Assembly: GCA_016794505.1 (NCBI GenBank)
Contig: JAEUJZ010000013.1
Location: 296,689-360,688 of the forward strand
Reading direction: 5' to 3'
From: Myxococcales bacterium
Lineage (GTDB): Bacteria; Myxococcota_A; Polyangia; Palsa-1104; JAEUJZ01
Length of the DNA: 64,000 bases
The translations under genes and the position numbers were made by a program. Positions 44,280 through 53,728 of this stretch are shown piece by piece. The number at the start of each line of letters is the position of its first letter. The stretch's first letter is position 1. Below the pieces are notes generated by a model. That model ran no database searches, had not been told where the DNA came from, and saw only the letters and a list, made by a program, of their open reading frames with translations.

Positions 44280-47200
44280 CTACATGTCGAAGCCGCCGCG
44301 AATCGCTTGGTTGTCTTTCATCTGCTTGATCATCTTGATGACGGAATCCGCCATGGTGTCGATCTTCTTGCGCACGTCCTTGTCGTCTTGGCTCACCGTC
44401 GGATGCTGCACCGACGGCAGACGAAGCGCCGATTCGACGCTGGGAATCGAAGTCAGCGAGGTGTTCTGTGACGCAGCCATGCGCCCCTGCCCCATCGAGA
44501 TCGCCACCAGGGTCAAGTCATCCAGCGAGAGTCGATCGTCGCTGCGTCCGCTCGATCCGCCGCTGGCCCCACCGATCGCCTGCATGAGCTTTGCCGAGGC
44601 CTCGACCTGTTCGCGACTGATGCCACTTGCCGAGAGCGCCGCCTTGAAGACTTCCACAGGAGGCGGAGCCGCTGGCTTTGCCGTCGAGACACTCGGTGTC
44701 GGCACGGCGCGGCGCGAGCGAGCATTTCCAGGCTGATCACCAGACACCAGAGTCAGCGAGGGCCGACTCGTCTCGTCGTCGTCTTCTGCGTCGTCAAGGC
44801 TGTCCTCAGGGGAACGCTCCGCCGCTTTGGTGCCAGCAAAAAGCGACAGCGCAGGGGAAGACGGCAGGCGCTGCCACAGCGGCATGCCCACGCCACTCCC
44901 CGCGGCGCTGGTCTTGACGAGCTCGCTGAGGGCAGCCAAAGGAGCCATCGACGGAACCACCGCAGGAAGCATCGCCAGCAGTCGCTGCACCCGTTCACCC
45001 GTGGCCGATGCGGTCTGCGGCCACAGCATCGCCGGCTTGGCACCCTCGCTGACCGCAGACGCCGTTGCGGGCCGCTCCGGCTGCGGAAATGCCGTCAGCA
45101 TCGACGACGCGAAGCGAGCCGCCAGCTCATACGGCTGACGCGGAGCCGTGGTCGCCCGGTGCGGCTGAGCCTCTGGCGCAGCCTTCAAGGAGGAGCCACC
45201 CAGGACCGGCAGGCTTCCGACAGGAAGCCGCGGAGCCGCGGGAGGCGTCGCGGAAACCATGGGCAAAGGCGAGCGCATCGCCGTCGGCGCAACTGCAGCG
45301 CTCTCAGAGGGCTGGGCCTTGGGCAGAGCCAGTGACGACAGCCCCAGTCGCCCAAGCTCTCGCGGCAGCGTCGGCCAAGGCTGAGCCAAGTTGAGCGGCG
45401 AGACGTGTACTTGGCGCGCCGCCTGCTTTGCCGCAGAAGGCGGTACCACCGTCGAAAGCCGTGGTGACTGCGCGGCAGACGTAGCCGCCTCGTTCGCCGG
45501 GCGCGGCAGATAGACAAGTCCACCCGCCCCCCGCAAGCTGCCCGCGCTGGTCGTGGGAACCAGGCCCTCATCCATCGCTGGATTGAGTCTCTCGGCGACT
45601 CCCAAGCTCTGACTGATGAGCTCACCCGCGCCCAACATGCGAGCCTGCTCGGCCCTGGCAAAGAGCTCGCTGCGCAGACCCAGGCCCCCCAGACCCGTGG
45701 CAAAAGCCAGCGGCGAGCCCGGTCGCGAGACAGTGCCCATCGGGATCGCAGTGGCCTTTGGCCTGGCGATAGACTCGCTGGCGACGCTGCCTGCCTGTGG
45801 CGATGGCAGAAAGACCAAGCCGCCCGCGACAGGCTGGTAGCGCCCCGCGTCGCCAGCAGCACCGCTCAGGCCTTGCTGCGAAGCAAACTGCTCAGCACGT
45901 ACCGACGTGCGACCCGCGGCCGGCAGTGCAGCCGTGAGTGCTGGATACGTATTTGCCGAATCTTTCGTCGCTGAACGCACCAGGCCAGGAGCCAACGCGA
46001 CATCGGCCCGCGGCGGTTGAATCCATGGCAGCGACGCAGACCATACCGGGCGACGCTGTGCCGGCCCAGCGACACCAGGCTGCGCATCGCTCACGCTTTG
46101 CGGCGCCGGAACGCCTGACAAAAGCGCGCTGACCCACGACGGAACCACTCCGCCCGACGATCCTGTCGCCAGTTGACCCAGCCAAGCCGTCGCACCGCTG
46201 GTCATGCCAATGTCCGCGGCAAAGAGCTCGGCCAGCGTGCCGCCCCCGCCTGGTGAAAACCAGGGCACTGCAGCAGCCTGGCTGGCCGCTGTCTCGACGC
46301 GGGCTGCCGTCGGTGCCAGCGGAACGAGCGGAGACACAGCCGCAGCCCGATCGGCACGCGCTGAAGCAGGTGCGCTCGCTGCTTCGCGCGGTGAGAGGCC
46401 CGACGGAGCCAGCGAGACCCCAGAGCCTGACGCGCGGCGCTGTGGCAGCACGTCCAGATACGGCATTTGAGTCGTGACTCGCCCATTCACCGACGCAGCC
46501 GGCCCCGCGATCTGCCGCAGGTTTTGCGAGAGCGCTGTCGACAGCCCCGGAGCCGCTGCCCATGTCTGAGCATCGGAATGAAGCGGCAGGCCACGGCTGA
46601 CCGCGCGCAGGCCCTGCTCTCCCGCGAAGCGCTGCGCCAGAAAGCCGATGCTGCCAAGCTGCAGCGCCGGCAGAGCCGGGGACGCACGATAGCCCGCGGC
46701 CGGCGTCGCGATCGCGGGCTGACCCGACGGCAGCGAAGCGACACTGTGCTCTTGGATCTGATCTGGCGCGTGCCCGACTGCCGGCGCCGCCATCGACATC
46801 GTCGGCTGCGCGGCGGTGACTGCAGCGGGACGGCCCGTCGCTGATTCTGGCTGTTCGCGTACAGGGCGCGACGCCTGGGTCTGCGGGCTGTGTGCCTGTG
46901 GTGTGGGCGAATCAGACCGCGGCGCGGACAACCAAGGCAGCACTGCCGTCGACACCCGCGACGGAGCATCCACCCCGTACGATACGGTCGCAGGAAGTGG
47001 AACGGCACGGGTCAAGTTTGGACGAATCCAGTCGGCGAGCAGCGAGGGCACAGCGGCACCCGCATCGTGCTGAGCCAACGTGGCTGCGGCACCGCTGCCG
47101 ATGCCAATCCCCGCCGCAAACAGCTCGGCGAGCGCCCCCAGGCCGCCCGGCTCGCGCCATGGCTGCGCCTGAGGCATCGCTGTGGTGTCGCGGCCCAACT

Positions 47201-49397
47201 CGACACCAGCGACGGCAGAATAGGCCGGTGCGAGCTGCACACCCCGGCTTGCTGCCGCAGTCAAGCGCTCCCGCGATGGAGACGCTTGCTGCGACCGAGA
47301 CGAATCTGCCGCAGACGCGAGCGGCGGGGCATTGCGCGCCACGACAGGCGGAGCAACCCAGGGCAGCTCACGCGGCGCAGGGTGCTGCAGAGTCCGTCCG
47401 GCTTCAGCGCCGGCAAGTGAGCGCGCGAGCGGCGTGGGCACTCCCGGCGCCGATTGCCATCGGTCCACCTGCGAAATGAGGGAGCGCTGTGCCAAGCGCG
47501 TCAGGATGCCGGCAGAAGACCAAGCGGGCTGCGTCCAGAGTCCGCCGGGCTGTCCCCACGAGACACCCATCGGACCGCCCGTCGAGGCACCTGTCGAGGC
47601 GCCCGTCGAAGTCCTGGTGACTTGAGGAGCGCGATTCCCAGAGAGGAGCTGGACGAGCTCTGGAGACGCGTGCGCGGGAAGCAGGCCGGGGTCGAGACGC
47701 ACGGCCTCGCCCATGCCAGCGTGCAACCCTGCGTGTGGCACCTGTGGCTGTGGCAACGTGGATGCGCGACGTGACTCCGCAGCCTGTGCTGGAAAGCCAG
47801 CCAGCGCAGGTGCCACATCGGCGGTCATCGACGAGGCCGCCACGGCAGCAGACACAGGGCTCGCCGCACTCAAATGAGAAGCCAACACCTCCGGCTGTGG
47901 CGCCGTAGTCCCGGCTTCAGTCGGGGGCTCGACGGAACGAACGGCCTGATCCAGCGCCTCCAGGGCCTGGGGTCGCAAAGCCTGGACCGCCTGTGTCCGG
48001 GTCGCCGTTTCTCCAACGGCTGCAGACGGCGCAGTGGCCGGCTGCAGCAAGGCATCGGGCGAAGCATGGGCTGCCTCTGCCGGCGCAACATGAACGCTCG
48101 CGGCCGATGGCGTGGGCACCTGTGATAGCGCCGTCGGACGTTCTTTGGCGAGCGGCGGCGTCGGGCGCTGTAGAGCCGCAGATCCCGTCGCGAAAGCTGT
48201 GCCAGCCCGCCGAGCCATGGGCGCCAAGTCCGGGGTTTGAACGACCGGCATGGCAGGGGCCATCGACGGGGCAGCAGCGAGGCCGCCCTGATCGAGGCGA
48301 TTGGGCAGCGCCGCGGCCCGCCACCACGGCGAGCGACTGAGCTGAGAGTCCGCCCAGCCCAGGTGCAAAAACGAGCGGGCTTTTCCAAGGCTTGCCGTCG
48401 GTGGTGATGCAGGAGTAGGCGGACTCGATACCGTTGATGCCCTCGCTGGCTGTCGCGCGGCGGTGGCTGGCAGCGTCGCGTCAGTGGCCTCCGCCTGCGG
48501 CGCCGATGAAGAGCGTGGCGACGGCCGGTTCGCCACGGTGGCCACGGTCGCGGTCCCAATGCCAGAGGCGTTCAGCAGATCGCGCACGCGCAGCTCTGTC
48601 GAAGGCTCGACGCTGGCAGATGCGGTCTCGGCCACTGGTGCGCTTGCCCCTGTGCTGCGCTCGATCGCGTCCGACTGCGAAGGCAGCCCAATGGGCTGGC
48701 TTTCCGTCGACGAAATCGGCGGCTGCAGACGAGGCAGAATAGGCGCGCTCTGCGAAGCCAGATCCGCACCAGGCTCGGCAAGCACATCGCCCGCCGCCTC
48801 GGGCGCCGCCATTTCTGGCCCCCGCCCTGCAGCCAGGGGAGCGACCGTATCTGCCGACACGCTGCCGTCGGGCTGTCGCCGCGCTGCTGCGGGCAGAATC
48901 GATTGTGCTGTCGAGGCTGCCGTTGTATTCGGCGTGCCCCTGAGCAGACTCGCTGCATCTGGCTGTCGAGCAGCGTTGCCGACGGTCAACGCCGGCTCTG
49001 GTGCTACGACCGGCAGAATGCCGGGCCGCTCTGCCGGCGACACGGCACCCATCACCCGTCGAGCCGCAGCGCCTGTCACCGCAGGAGAAGCCTCGGCTCG
49101 CGTCGCACCGGGCGACTGGGCCACACGCGAAGACCGCGACGCGGGCACCCAACTGTGAGGCAGGTTTAGCGATACGGGCTCGACGTCCCGCGACGAAAAA
49201 GTCGACCGCTCCGTCGGCAGACCAATCACCTCGAAGTGGCGTGAAAACACGCGATCAAGGAAGCTCTGCTGCCGACTGAGAAACTGACTCTCCAAGTCCC
49301 CGGCCCGCAGGTTGAGACGGGCAAGTAGGCGCTCCAGAGCATTGAGCGCGGGTGACTGAAACAAGCCGACGGGCTGCGCACTGGCTGTCTCGAACAT
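44280..49397 (-). CDS. Giant Ala/Pro/Ser-rich protein (1705 residues) with degenerate internal repeats
   Basis: A single clean frame of 1705 residues without signal peptide, from an ATG 10 bp after GGAGG. Residues 1-70 are a compact helical start (ALERLLARLNLRAGDLESQF). The middle 1350 residues are Ala/Pro/Ser/Gln-rich, with repeated units: a FA-containing helix of the form L-x-x-LA-x-x-FA-x-x-x-G (near residues 640, 749, 920, 1047, 1170, 1240 and 1430), followed 40-75 residues later by an aromatic-Pro spot such as LPWVAPP, LPWLSAP, LPWIQPP or GGLVYLPRP. The C-terminal 120 residues are a different, charged helical domain (ASAKLMQAIGG, KKIDTMADSVIKMIKQMKDNQ). No known family fits. A structural or secreted scaffold is my best guess. 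Confidence 0.7.
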   Translation of the reverse strand: MFETASAQPVGLFQSPALNALERLLARLNLRAGDLESQFLSRQQSFLDRVFSRHFEVIGLPTERSTFSSRDVEPVSLNLPHSWVPASRSSRVAQSPGATRAEASPAVTGAAARRVMGAVSPAERPGILPVVAPEPALTVGNAARQPDAASLLRGTPNTTAASTAQSILPAAARRQPDGSVSADTVAPLAAGRGPEMAAPEAAGDVLAEPGADLASQSAPILPRLQPPISSTESQPIGLPSQSDAIERSTGASAPVAETASASVEPSTELRVRDLLNASGIGTATVATVANRPSPRSSSAPQAEATDATLPATAARQPARASTVSSPPTPASPPTASLGKARSFLHLGWADSQLSRSPWWRAAALPNRLDQGGLAAAPSMAPAMPVVQTPDLAPMARRAGTAFATGSAALQRPTPPLAKERPTALSQVPTPSAASVHVAPAEAAHASPDALLQPATAPSAAVGETATRTQAVQALRPQALEALDQAVRSVEPPTEAGTTAPQPEVLASHLSAASPVSAAVAASSMTADVAPALAGFPAQAAESRRASTLPQPQVPHAGLHAGMGEAVRLDPGLLPAHASPELVQLLSGNRAPQVTRTSTGASTGASTGGPMGVSWGQPGGLWTQPAWSSAGILTRLAQRSLISQVDRWQSAPGVPTPLARSLAGAEAGRTLQHPAPRELPWVAPPVVARNAPPLASAADSSRSQQASPSRERLTAAASRGVQLAPAYSAVAGVELGRDTTAMPQAQPWREPGGLGALAELFAAGIGIGSGAAATLAQHDAGAAVPSLLADWIRPNLTRAVPLPATVSYGVDAPSRVSTAVLPWLSAPRSDSPTPQAHSPQTQASRPVREQPESATGRPAAVTAAQPTMSMAAPAVGHAPDQIQEHSVASLPSGQPAIATPAAGYRASPALPALQLGSIGFLAQRFAGEQGLRAVSRGLPLHSDAQTWAAAPGLSTALSQNLRQIAGPAASVNGRVTTQMPYLDVLPQRRASGSGVSLAPSGLSPREAASAPASARADRAAAVSPLVPLAPTAARVETAASQAAAVPWFSPGGGGTLAELFAADIGMTSGATAWLGQLATGSSGGVVPSWVSALLSGVPAPQSVSDAQPGVAGPAQRRPVWSASLPWIQPPRADVALAPGLVRSATKDSANTYPALTAALPAAGRTSVRAEQFASQQGLSGAAGDAGRYQPVAGGLVFLPSPQAGSVASESIARPKATAIPMGTVSRPGSPLAFATGLGGLGLRSELFARAEQARMLGAGELISQSLGVAERLNPAMDEGLVPTTSAGSLRGAGGLVYLPRPANEAATSAAQSPRLSTVVPPSAAKQAARQVHVSPLNLAQPWPTLPRELGRLGLSSLALPKAQPSESAAVAPTAMRSPLPMVSATPPAAPRLPVGSLPVLGGSSLKAAPEAQPHRATTAPRQPYELAARFASSMLTAFPQPERPATASAVSEGAKPAMLWPQTASATGERVQRLLAMLPAVVPSMAPLAALSELVKTSAAGSGVGMPLWQRLPSSPALSLFAGTKAAERSPEDSLDDAEDDDETSRPSLTLVSGDQPGNARSRRAVPTPSVSTAKPAAPPPVEVFKAALSASGISREQVEASAKLMQAIGGASGGSSGRSDDRLSLDDLTLVAISMGQGRMAASQNTSLTSIPSVESALRLPSVQHPTVSQDDKDVRKKIDTMADSVIKMIKQMKDNQAIRGGFDM

Positions 49398-49523
49398 GAG
49401 CCGACTGCCTCCGAGGCAATTGTAATTCGATTAACGAATATTATCGGCGCATAAACTGCCGGGTTTCCTCCCGAGTCAGCGGCGACAACGAATCCAGCGC
49501 GAGGAGCCTGCCCCCAAGGGGCG

Positions 49524-49907
49524 CTAGTCTGAGGAACTCGCGTGCTTTTTCTCGCTTCGTCGGCGCGAGCGATCTTTCTGCTTTCGTCGCCGAGCCTCTT
49601 CGTGGAGACGCTGGCTTGTCTGCGGAGAAACTCGTACCTCAACTTCATCACACAGCTCGCGCAGAGCCAGGAAGCGGTTCAGCGAATGCTGCCGTTCTCG
49701 CTGCCACTTGACGACGAGCTGCTCATCCCCCAGCAAGTACCGTAAGAGCACGCCGCTTGCCGTCTTGTTCATCTTCTGTCCGCCAGGACCGCTGCCCTTG
49801 ACCGCCTGCTCGTCGATCGCCGAAAGGTCGATGTGCAGTGCCTCTAGCCGATGGCGCAGGGCTGCACGCTTCTCGGGAGTGACTGGCGCATCTTCGGGGA
49901 ACTTCAT
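49524..49907 (-). CDS. GGQ-domain peptide chain release factor-like protein
   Basis: A 127-residue protein of the ArfB/YaeJ-RF1 domain family. The catalytic GGQ sits in VKGSGPGGQKMNKTASGVLL, and a basic C-terminal tail (RRRKQKDRSRRRSEKK) would bind the mRNA channel or rRNA, as in ArfB, which rescues stalled ribosomes. No codon-recognition domain is present. The ATG at 49907 lies 7 bp after a GGAG-like site; the frame extends upstream into the tryptophan dioxygenase gene and is not supported. It is 23 bp downstream of the dioxygenase gene on the same strand. Confidence 0.85.
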   Translation of the reverse strand: MKFPEDAPVTPEKRAALRHRLEALHIDLSAIDEQAVKGSGPGGQKMNKTASGVLLRYLLGDEQLVVKWQRERQHSLNRFLALRELCDEVEVRVSPQTSQRLHEEARRRKQKDRSRRRSEKKHASSSD

Positions 49908-49930
49908 CGACGCTCCGCGCTGGGCGATGC

Positions 49931-50650
49931 CTAGCGTGTGCTGTTCGGGCTGACCAGCGTGTACTCTGCGCCGTTTGGGTGTTCGGCTGTCCACTCGGCA
50001 AACAGCTCGTCGCGCACCTGCCACAGCGCTGGGAAAAACTGCGTCCGCAGCCCGCGCTCTAGAAGCTCTGAGTGCTTGCCTTTTAGCGAGGGAGTGCCGA
50101 CGCCAATCGTCCGGTACACAAGCAGGATGTGGCGGTTGCGCCACTCTTGCAGACGCAGATCCAGCTCGATGAGGCCCTCGGCAACGGCGTACACCGACGG
50201 AAAGCGGCGCGGCTCGCGATAGATCTCGGTGAGCGTCAAGCCCTGGCGCTCAAGCAGCGACTCGAAGTGCGGCCAGAGCTCGCCTGGCGCAGCCAGCATG
50301 CGACGAAAGCCAGGCGACTCCTGTCCCGAGCCTCGCCCCAGCACGGCGCGAATGCGCATGTAATCGGCAGAGCTCAGCGTGTACAGCGTCTCCATGCCGT
50401 CCAGAAGCAGGTTCTGAACCGCATGGACGCGTCGCAGGAGCACCGCGACTTCCCCCAGGTCATCTCGGTCGAGCAGCGTCGCAGCGCGGCCAAGCTCATG
50501 GTCGATGAGCTTCATCCACAGCTCGGCGCTTTGATGCACGACCTGAAACAAAAGCTCGTCGGGACACGCGAGCTGCTCAGGCCTTTTTTGCAGGCTCAGC
50601 AGCTCAGGTACACGCAGGTACAGCTCATAGTCGGTGGGCGGCGCAGGCAT
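49931..50650 (-). CDS. kynA: Tryptophan 2,3-dioxygenase
   Basis: A 239-residue haem enzyme that opens the indole ring of L-tryptophan to N-formylkynurenine, the first step of the kynurenine route. Family blocks are VHQSAELWMKLIDHEL (with the distal His), GSGQESPGFR, and WRNRHILLVYRTIGVG with the haem-ligand His. It is shorter than the typical 280 residues, mainly at the N terminus. No other kynurenine gene is in the window. It is probably co-transcribed with the release-factor-like gene 23 bp downstream. Confidence 0.93.
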   Translation of the reverse strand: MPAPPTDYELYLRVPELLSLQKRPEQLACPDELLFQVVHQSAELWMKLIDHELGRAATLLDRDDLGEVAVLLRRVHAVQNLLLDGMETLYTLSSADYMRIRAVLGRGSGQESPGFRRMLAAPGELWPHFESLLERQGLTLTEIYREPRRFPSVYAVAEGLIELDLRLQEWRNRHILLVYRTIGVGTPSLKGKHSELLERGLRTQFFPALWQVRDELFAEWTAEHPNGAEYTLVSPNSTR

Positions 50651-50705
50651 AGGACATGGATATCACGCCCCACGCTAGCCCGTCACCGGCATAGCTTTGG
50701 CGTGC

Positions 50706-50969
50706 CTAGTCGCCGGCTTCGCTGCCGTTCAGGTCGACCTTGCGCGGCCCCATGATGCCGGCCTCGGTCCGCATCGCCGATGCTTCGCCGTCTAGCCCGT
50801 AGTCGCGCATCTTGTCGTACAGCGCGCGTCGGCTGACCCCCAGCCACGAAGCCGTCTGGCTGTTGTGGCCACGATGCATCTTGAGGGCCTTGAGGATGAA
50901 GTCACGTTCGCACCTGCGAAGATACTTCGCTAGGCGCCCTTCGGATCGAGGTCTTCTTGCAGTTGTCAC
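50706..50969 (-). CDS. Small Fis-type helix-turn-helix protein
   Basis: About 87 residues from the GTG at 50969; frames to ATG 51017 or beyond are open but AT-rich and promoter-like. The core CERDFILKALKMHRGHNSQT then ASWLGVSRRALYDKMRDYG is the Fis/NtrC-type C-terminal DNA-binding domain with its recognition helix. No AAA+ or receiver domain is present, so it is a stand-alone Fis-like protein or a remnant of a sigma-54 activator. The start is uncertain. Confidence 0.55.
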   Translation of the reverse strand: MTTARRPRSEGRLAKYLRRCERDFILKALKMHRGHNSQTASWLGVSRRALYDKMRDYGLDGEASAMRTEAGIMGPRKVDLNGSEAGD

Positions 50970-51112
50970 CAGAGCTACATTACAAATTTTTTTCAAATAG
51001 TGCAATGACTTCCACATGCATTTGGTGGTCCAGAAACCGCACCATAGGGCCTTGCACAACGGGGCTCTGACCTCTCAAGAACCGCGCCTGTCCCGTCGCC
51101 AAGCTGAGAGTT

Positions 51113-51883
51113 TCACTTCTCGGTGGGGGTCTTTGACGCCCCCAGATCCGCCGATGCAGCCGGTGGGAGCGTAGGCGCTGCAGAAGGAGGCACACCCGCA
51201 TCGCCAGCCCCCTCAGCCAGCGCCGAAGCGGCCGAGGAAGCCGGAGCCGGAGCCGGTGGCAAAAACTTGCCCAGCAGGTTGCCGCTGCGCCAATAGCCGT
51301 CGAGATATACGAAGAAGTCATAGCGCAGGCCCTTGGCCTCGGTCTTGCGCTTCACACGGACTGTGTAGATCGGCGGCTTGTTGACGAGCGCCGCCAGCAC
51401 CGCGCGATCGGTGTCCGCCTGTTCAGCAAGCGGCAGTTGATCGACGCGCGTGACCGAGATGTCGTCGTACTTTTTCTCGTAGACATGCGCGACGAGTTCG
51501 ACGGCTCCGGCGTTGACCAGCGATCCCAGCATCGCCTGATAGCGCGCCCATAAAGCCTGTCCCTGCGTCGGGCCCAGCAAGCTCGTCAGCTCAGGCTGGG
51601 TCATGACGAACGATCGCATGAGCTCGTGTACACGGTTGCGATCGTCGGCTTTGCAGGCGGCCAAGATGTCATGCCACAGGCGCGAAAGCTCCTCGGGGCT
51701 GCTTTGGTACATGCCCGGCTTGACCAGCGGCTCGGGCGGCGGACGCTTGCAGCTCAACAGGGCTCCACACACCAGCAGCAGCCCCAGCCAGCGCGCGACT
51801 GCACCGCCACAAAGCCCGCGTCTCTGCAGCACCAGGCCCACTTCATCCCGCGAGGCACTCGAACAGACCATCGATCTCGGCAT
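51113..51883 (-). CDS. Lipoprotein of unknown function
   Basis: A 256-residue predicted lipoprotein: signal helix LGLLLVCGALLSCK with the lipobox Cys. The mature part is helical (ELSRLWHDILAACKADDRN, VHELMRSFVMTQPEL), then strand-rich (IYTVRVKRKTEAKGLRYDFFVYLDGYWRSGNLLG), ending in an Ala/Pro-rich tail. It may be a small binding or stress-response protein, but no family is recognised. Start at ATG 51883 is preferred; an internal ATG at 51871 is possible. The 109-bp gap upstream separates it from the ABC ATPase gene on the same strand. Confidence 0.55.
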   Translation of the reverse strand: MPRSMVCSSASRDEVGLVLQRRGLCGGAVARWLGLLLVCGALLSCKRPPPEPLVKPGMYQSSPEELSRLWHDILAACKADDRNRVHELMRSFVMTQPELTSLLGPTQGQALWARYQAMLGSLVNAGAVELVAHVYEKKYDDISVTRVDQLPLAEQADTDRAVLAALVNKPPIYTVRVKRKTEAKGLRYDFFVYLDGYWRSGNLLGKFLPPAPAPASSAASALAEGAGDAGVPPSAAPTLPPAASADLGASKTPTEK

Positions 51884-51992
51884 AAGGATAGGTTGTACGC
51901 GCAAGCGCAGCGCCTCTCAACTCTGCGCAGTCCACGAACCGCGGGCTCCTTCGGCAGGGCCCGCGATACGCAGCCCCGCCCGCCGCTCTTTT

Positions 51993-53702
51993 TCAGCGAG
52001 CTTCGTCGTGCGGGACTTCGTCGGTAGTTCGCGCAGACACTGGTTCTGCCGCAAGCCCCGCCAAGAGCTCACCCAAGCGCTCTCGCTCGACGGGCGCGCT
52101 CGCAGGATTGTTCAGCTCAGCAATCACTCGGCCGCGATACAACACAGCAATGCGATCACACAGCGTGCGAAGCTCGTCGAGCTCGGAGGACACGAGCAAG
52201 ATCGCAGCCCCGCGATCGCGAGCCGCAAGCAGCATCTGATGGATCGACTGCACCGCGCCGATGTCGACCCCACGCGTTGGCTGGGCCACCAAGAGAACCT
52301 GTCGCTGCGCTTGCTCTGCATCGGACAGCGCGCGAGCCAGCAGCAGCTTCTGTTGATTGCCGCCGGAAAGCGACCGCGCCAAGGCGGTGTGTTCCGTCGG
52401 TCGCACGTCGTGCTGTGTCAGAAGCGCACCTGCGTCCCGTGCCAGGCGCTGCCGATCGATGAGCCAGCCGGCAAGCCATCTCACCAATCCACCCAGGGCA
52501 CGGCCCGCCACACGCTCTTTCCGATAGAGCGTTTGGCGCCCCAAAAGCAGGTTTTCGGCCAGCGTGAAATCCAGCACCAAGCCATGCCGCTGTCGATCTT
52601 CCAGTACCCACGACATGCCCGCCTGGCGCCGCTCCGCGACCCGAGCCTGTGTGATGTCGCGGCCATGCAGGGCAACCTGTCCCGCAGAAAAGGGCAGAAG
52701 CCCTGCCAGCGCTAGGCACAGCTCGGTCTGTCCATTGCCCTCGACGCCGGCAATGCCGACGATGGTGCCCGGCTGCAGGTCCAGGCTGATGCCCCGAACT
52801 CGCTCGACCCCGTCCCGCACCACCTGCACATTGCGCAGCGACAGGCTCGGTGAGATCGAGGCCGCGACCGACGAGCCGTGCCGGCTGGCGGTTCCTTGCC
52901 GCGTAATCGGCACCAGCTCGCGGCCCACCAAGGCGTGCGCTAGCTCGCGGGCCGAAAAGTTCACTCGTTCCACCTCGGCCACCACGCGCCCAGCGCGCAG
53001 CACGACCGCCCGGTCGGCTACTTCCAGCACCTCATCGAGTTTGTGCGTCACGATGAGCAGACCGCGTTCACGGTGCTCGCCGACGAAGCGCGCCCGCAGC
53101 GCCTGCAGCATGGTGATCGCTTCCTTCGGGGTCAGCACCGCCGTGGGCTCATCCAAAAGCAGGCAGCGGGCCCCGCGATACAGCGCCTTTAGGATCTCGA
53201 CCCGCTGCGCTTCCCCAACGCTCAGCGAGCTCACGATTCGCTCGGGCTGCACGTGCAGGCCATAGCTCTCGGCGAGCGCATGCACTTCGGCCTCGGCGCG
53301 TCTGCGATCGAAAAAAACGCCCTGCTTTCGCGGCTCGCGCCCAAGGACAATGTTCTCGGCCACCGTCAGGCTGGGCACCAGCAAGAAGTGCTGACTGACC
53401 AAGCCCACACCACCAGAAATGGCGCGCTCGGGCGAAGCCGGCACCGCACTTCCGCCATAGCAGACGTCTCCAGCGGACAGCGGAACCAGGCCATACAGCG
53501 CGTGCAGCGTCGTCGATTTTCCCGCCCCGTTTTCCCCGAGCAGCGCCACGACTTCGCCCGGTCGCACCGCGATCGAGACATCCTGGTTGGCCAGACGAGC
53601 GCCATAGCGAACCGAGGCTCTGCGAAGCTCACACAAGGCCGCCGACGACGATGCAAACAGCGGCGGACGTACATGCTCGGCGACATCCGATGCGCCGCTC
53701 AT
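51993..53702 (-). CDS. Duplicated ABC transporter ATPase of the BMP/nucleoside type
   Basis: A 569-residue ATPase with two ABC domains in tandem, as in ribose and BMP-type nucleoside transporters (YufO/RbsA layout). Domain 1 has Walker A GENGAGKST, the SLSVGEAQRVE signature and the LLLDEPTAVL Walker B; domain 2 has GVEGNGQTE and ARSLSGGNQQK but a weaker Walker A. The upstream gene is a BMP-family binding protein 27 bp away on the same strand. The two permease subunits that normally follow (YufP/YufQ-type) are not found: the next genes are an unrelated lipoprotein and regulators. Either the permeases lie elsewhere or the system is incomplete. Confidence 0.9.
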   Translation of the reverse strand: MSGASDVAEHVRPPLFASSSAALCELRRASVRYGARLANQDVSIAVRPGEVVALLGENGAGKSTTLHALYGLVPLSAGDVCYGGSAVPASPERAISGGVGLVSQHFLLVPSLTVAENIVLGREPRKQGVFFDRRRAEAEVHALAESYGLHVQPERIVSSLSVGEAQRVEILKALYRGARCLLLDEPTAVLTPKEAITMLQALRARFVGEHRERGLLIVTHKLDEVLEVADRAVVLRAGRVVAEVERVNFSARELAHALVGRELVPITRQGTASRHGSSVAASISPSLSLRNVQVVRDGVERVRGISLDLQPGTIVGIAGVEGNGQTELCLALAGLLPFSAGQVALHGRDITQARVAERRQAGMSWVLEDRQRHGLVLDFTLAENLLLGRQTLYRKERVAGRALGGLVRWLAGWLIDRQRLARDAGALLTQHDVRPTEHTALARSLSGGNQQKLLLARALSDAEQAQRQVLLVAQPTRGVDIGAVQSIHQMLLAARDRGAAILLVSSELDELRTLCDRIAVLYRGRVIAELNNPASAPVERERLGELLAGLAAEPVSARTTDEVPHDEAR

Positions 53703-53728
53703 CGACGGCGAACCTTGCGCTGCGGCAC

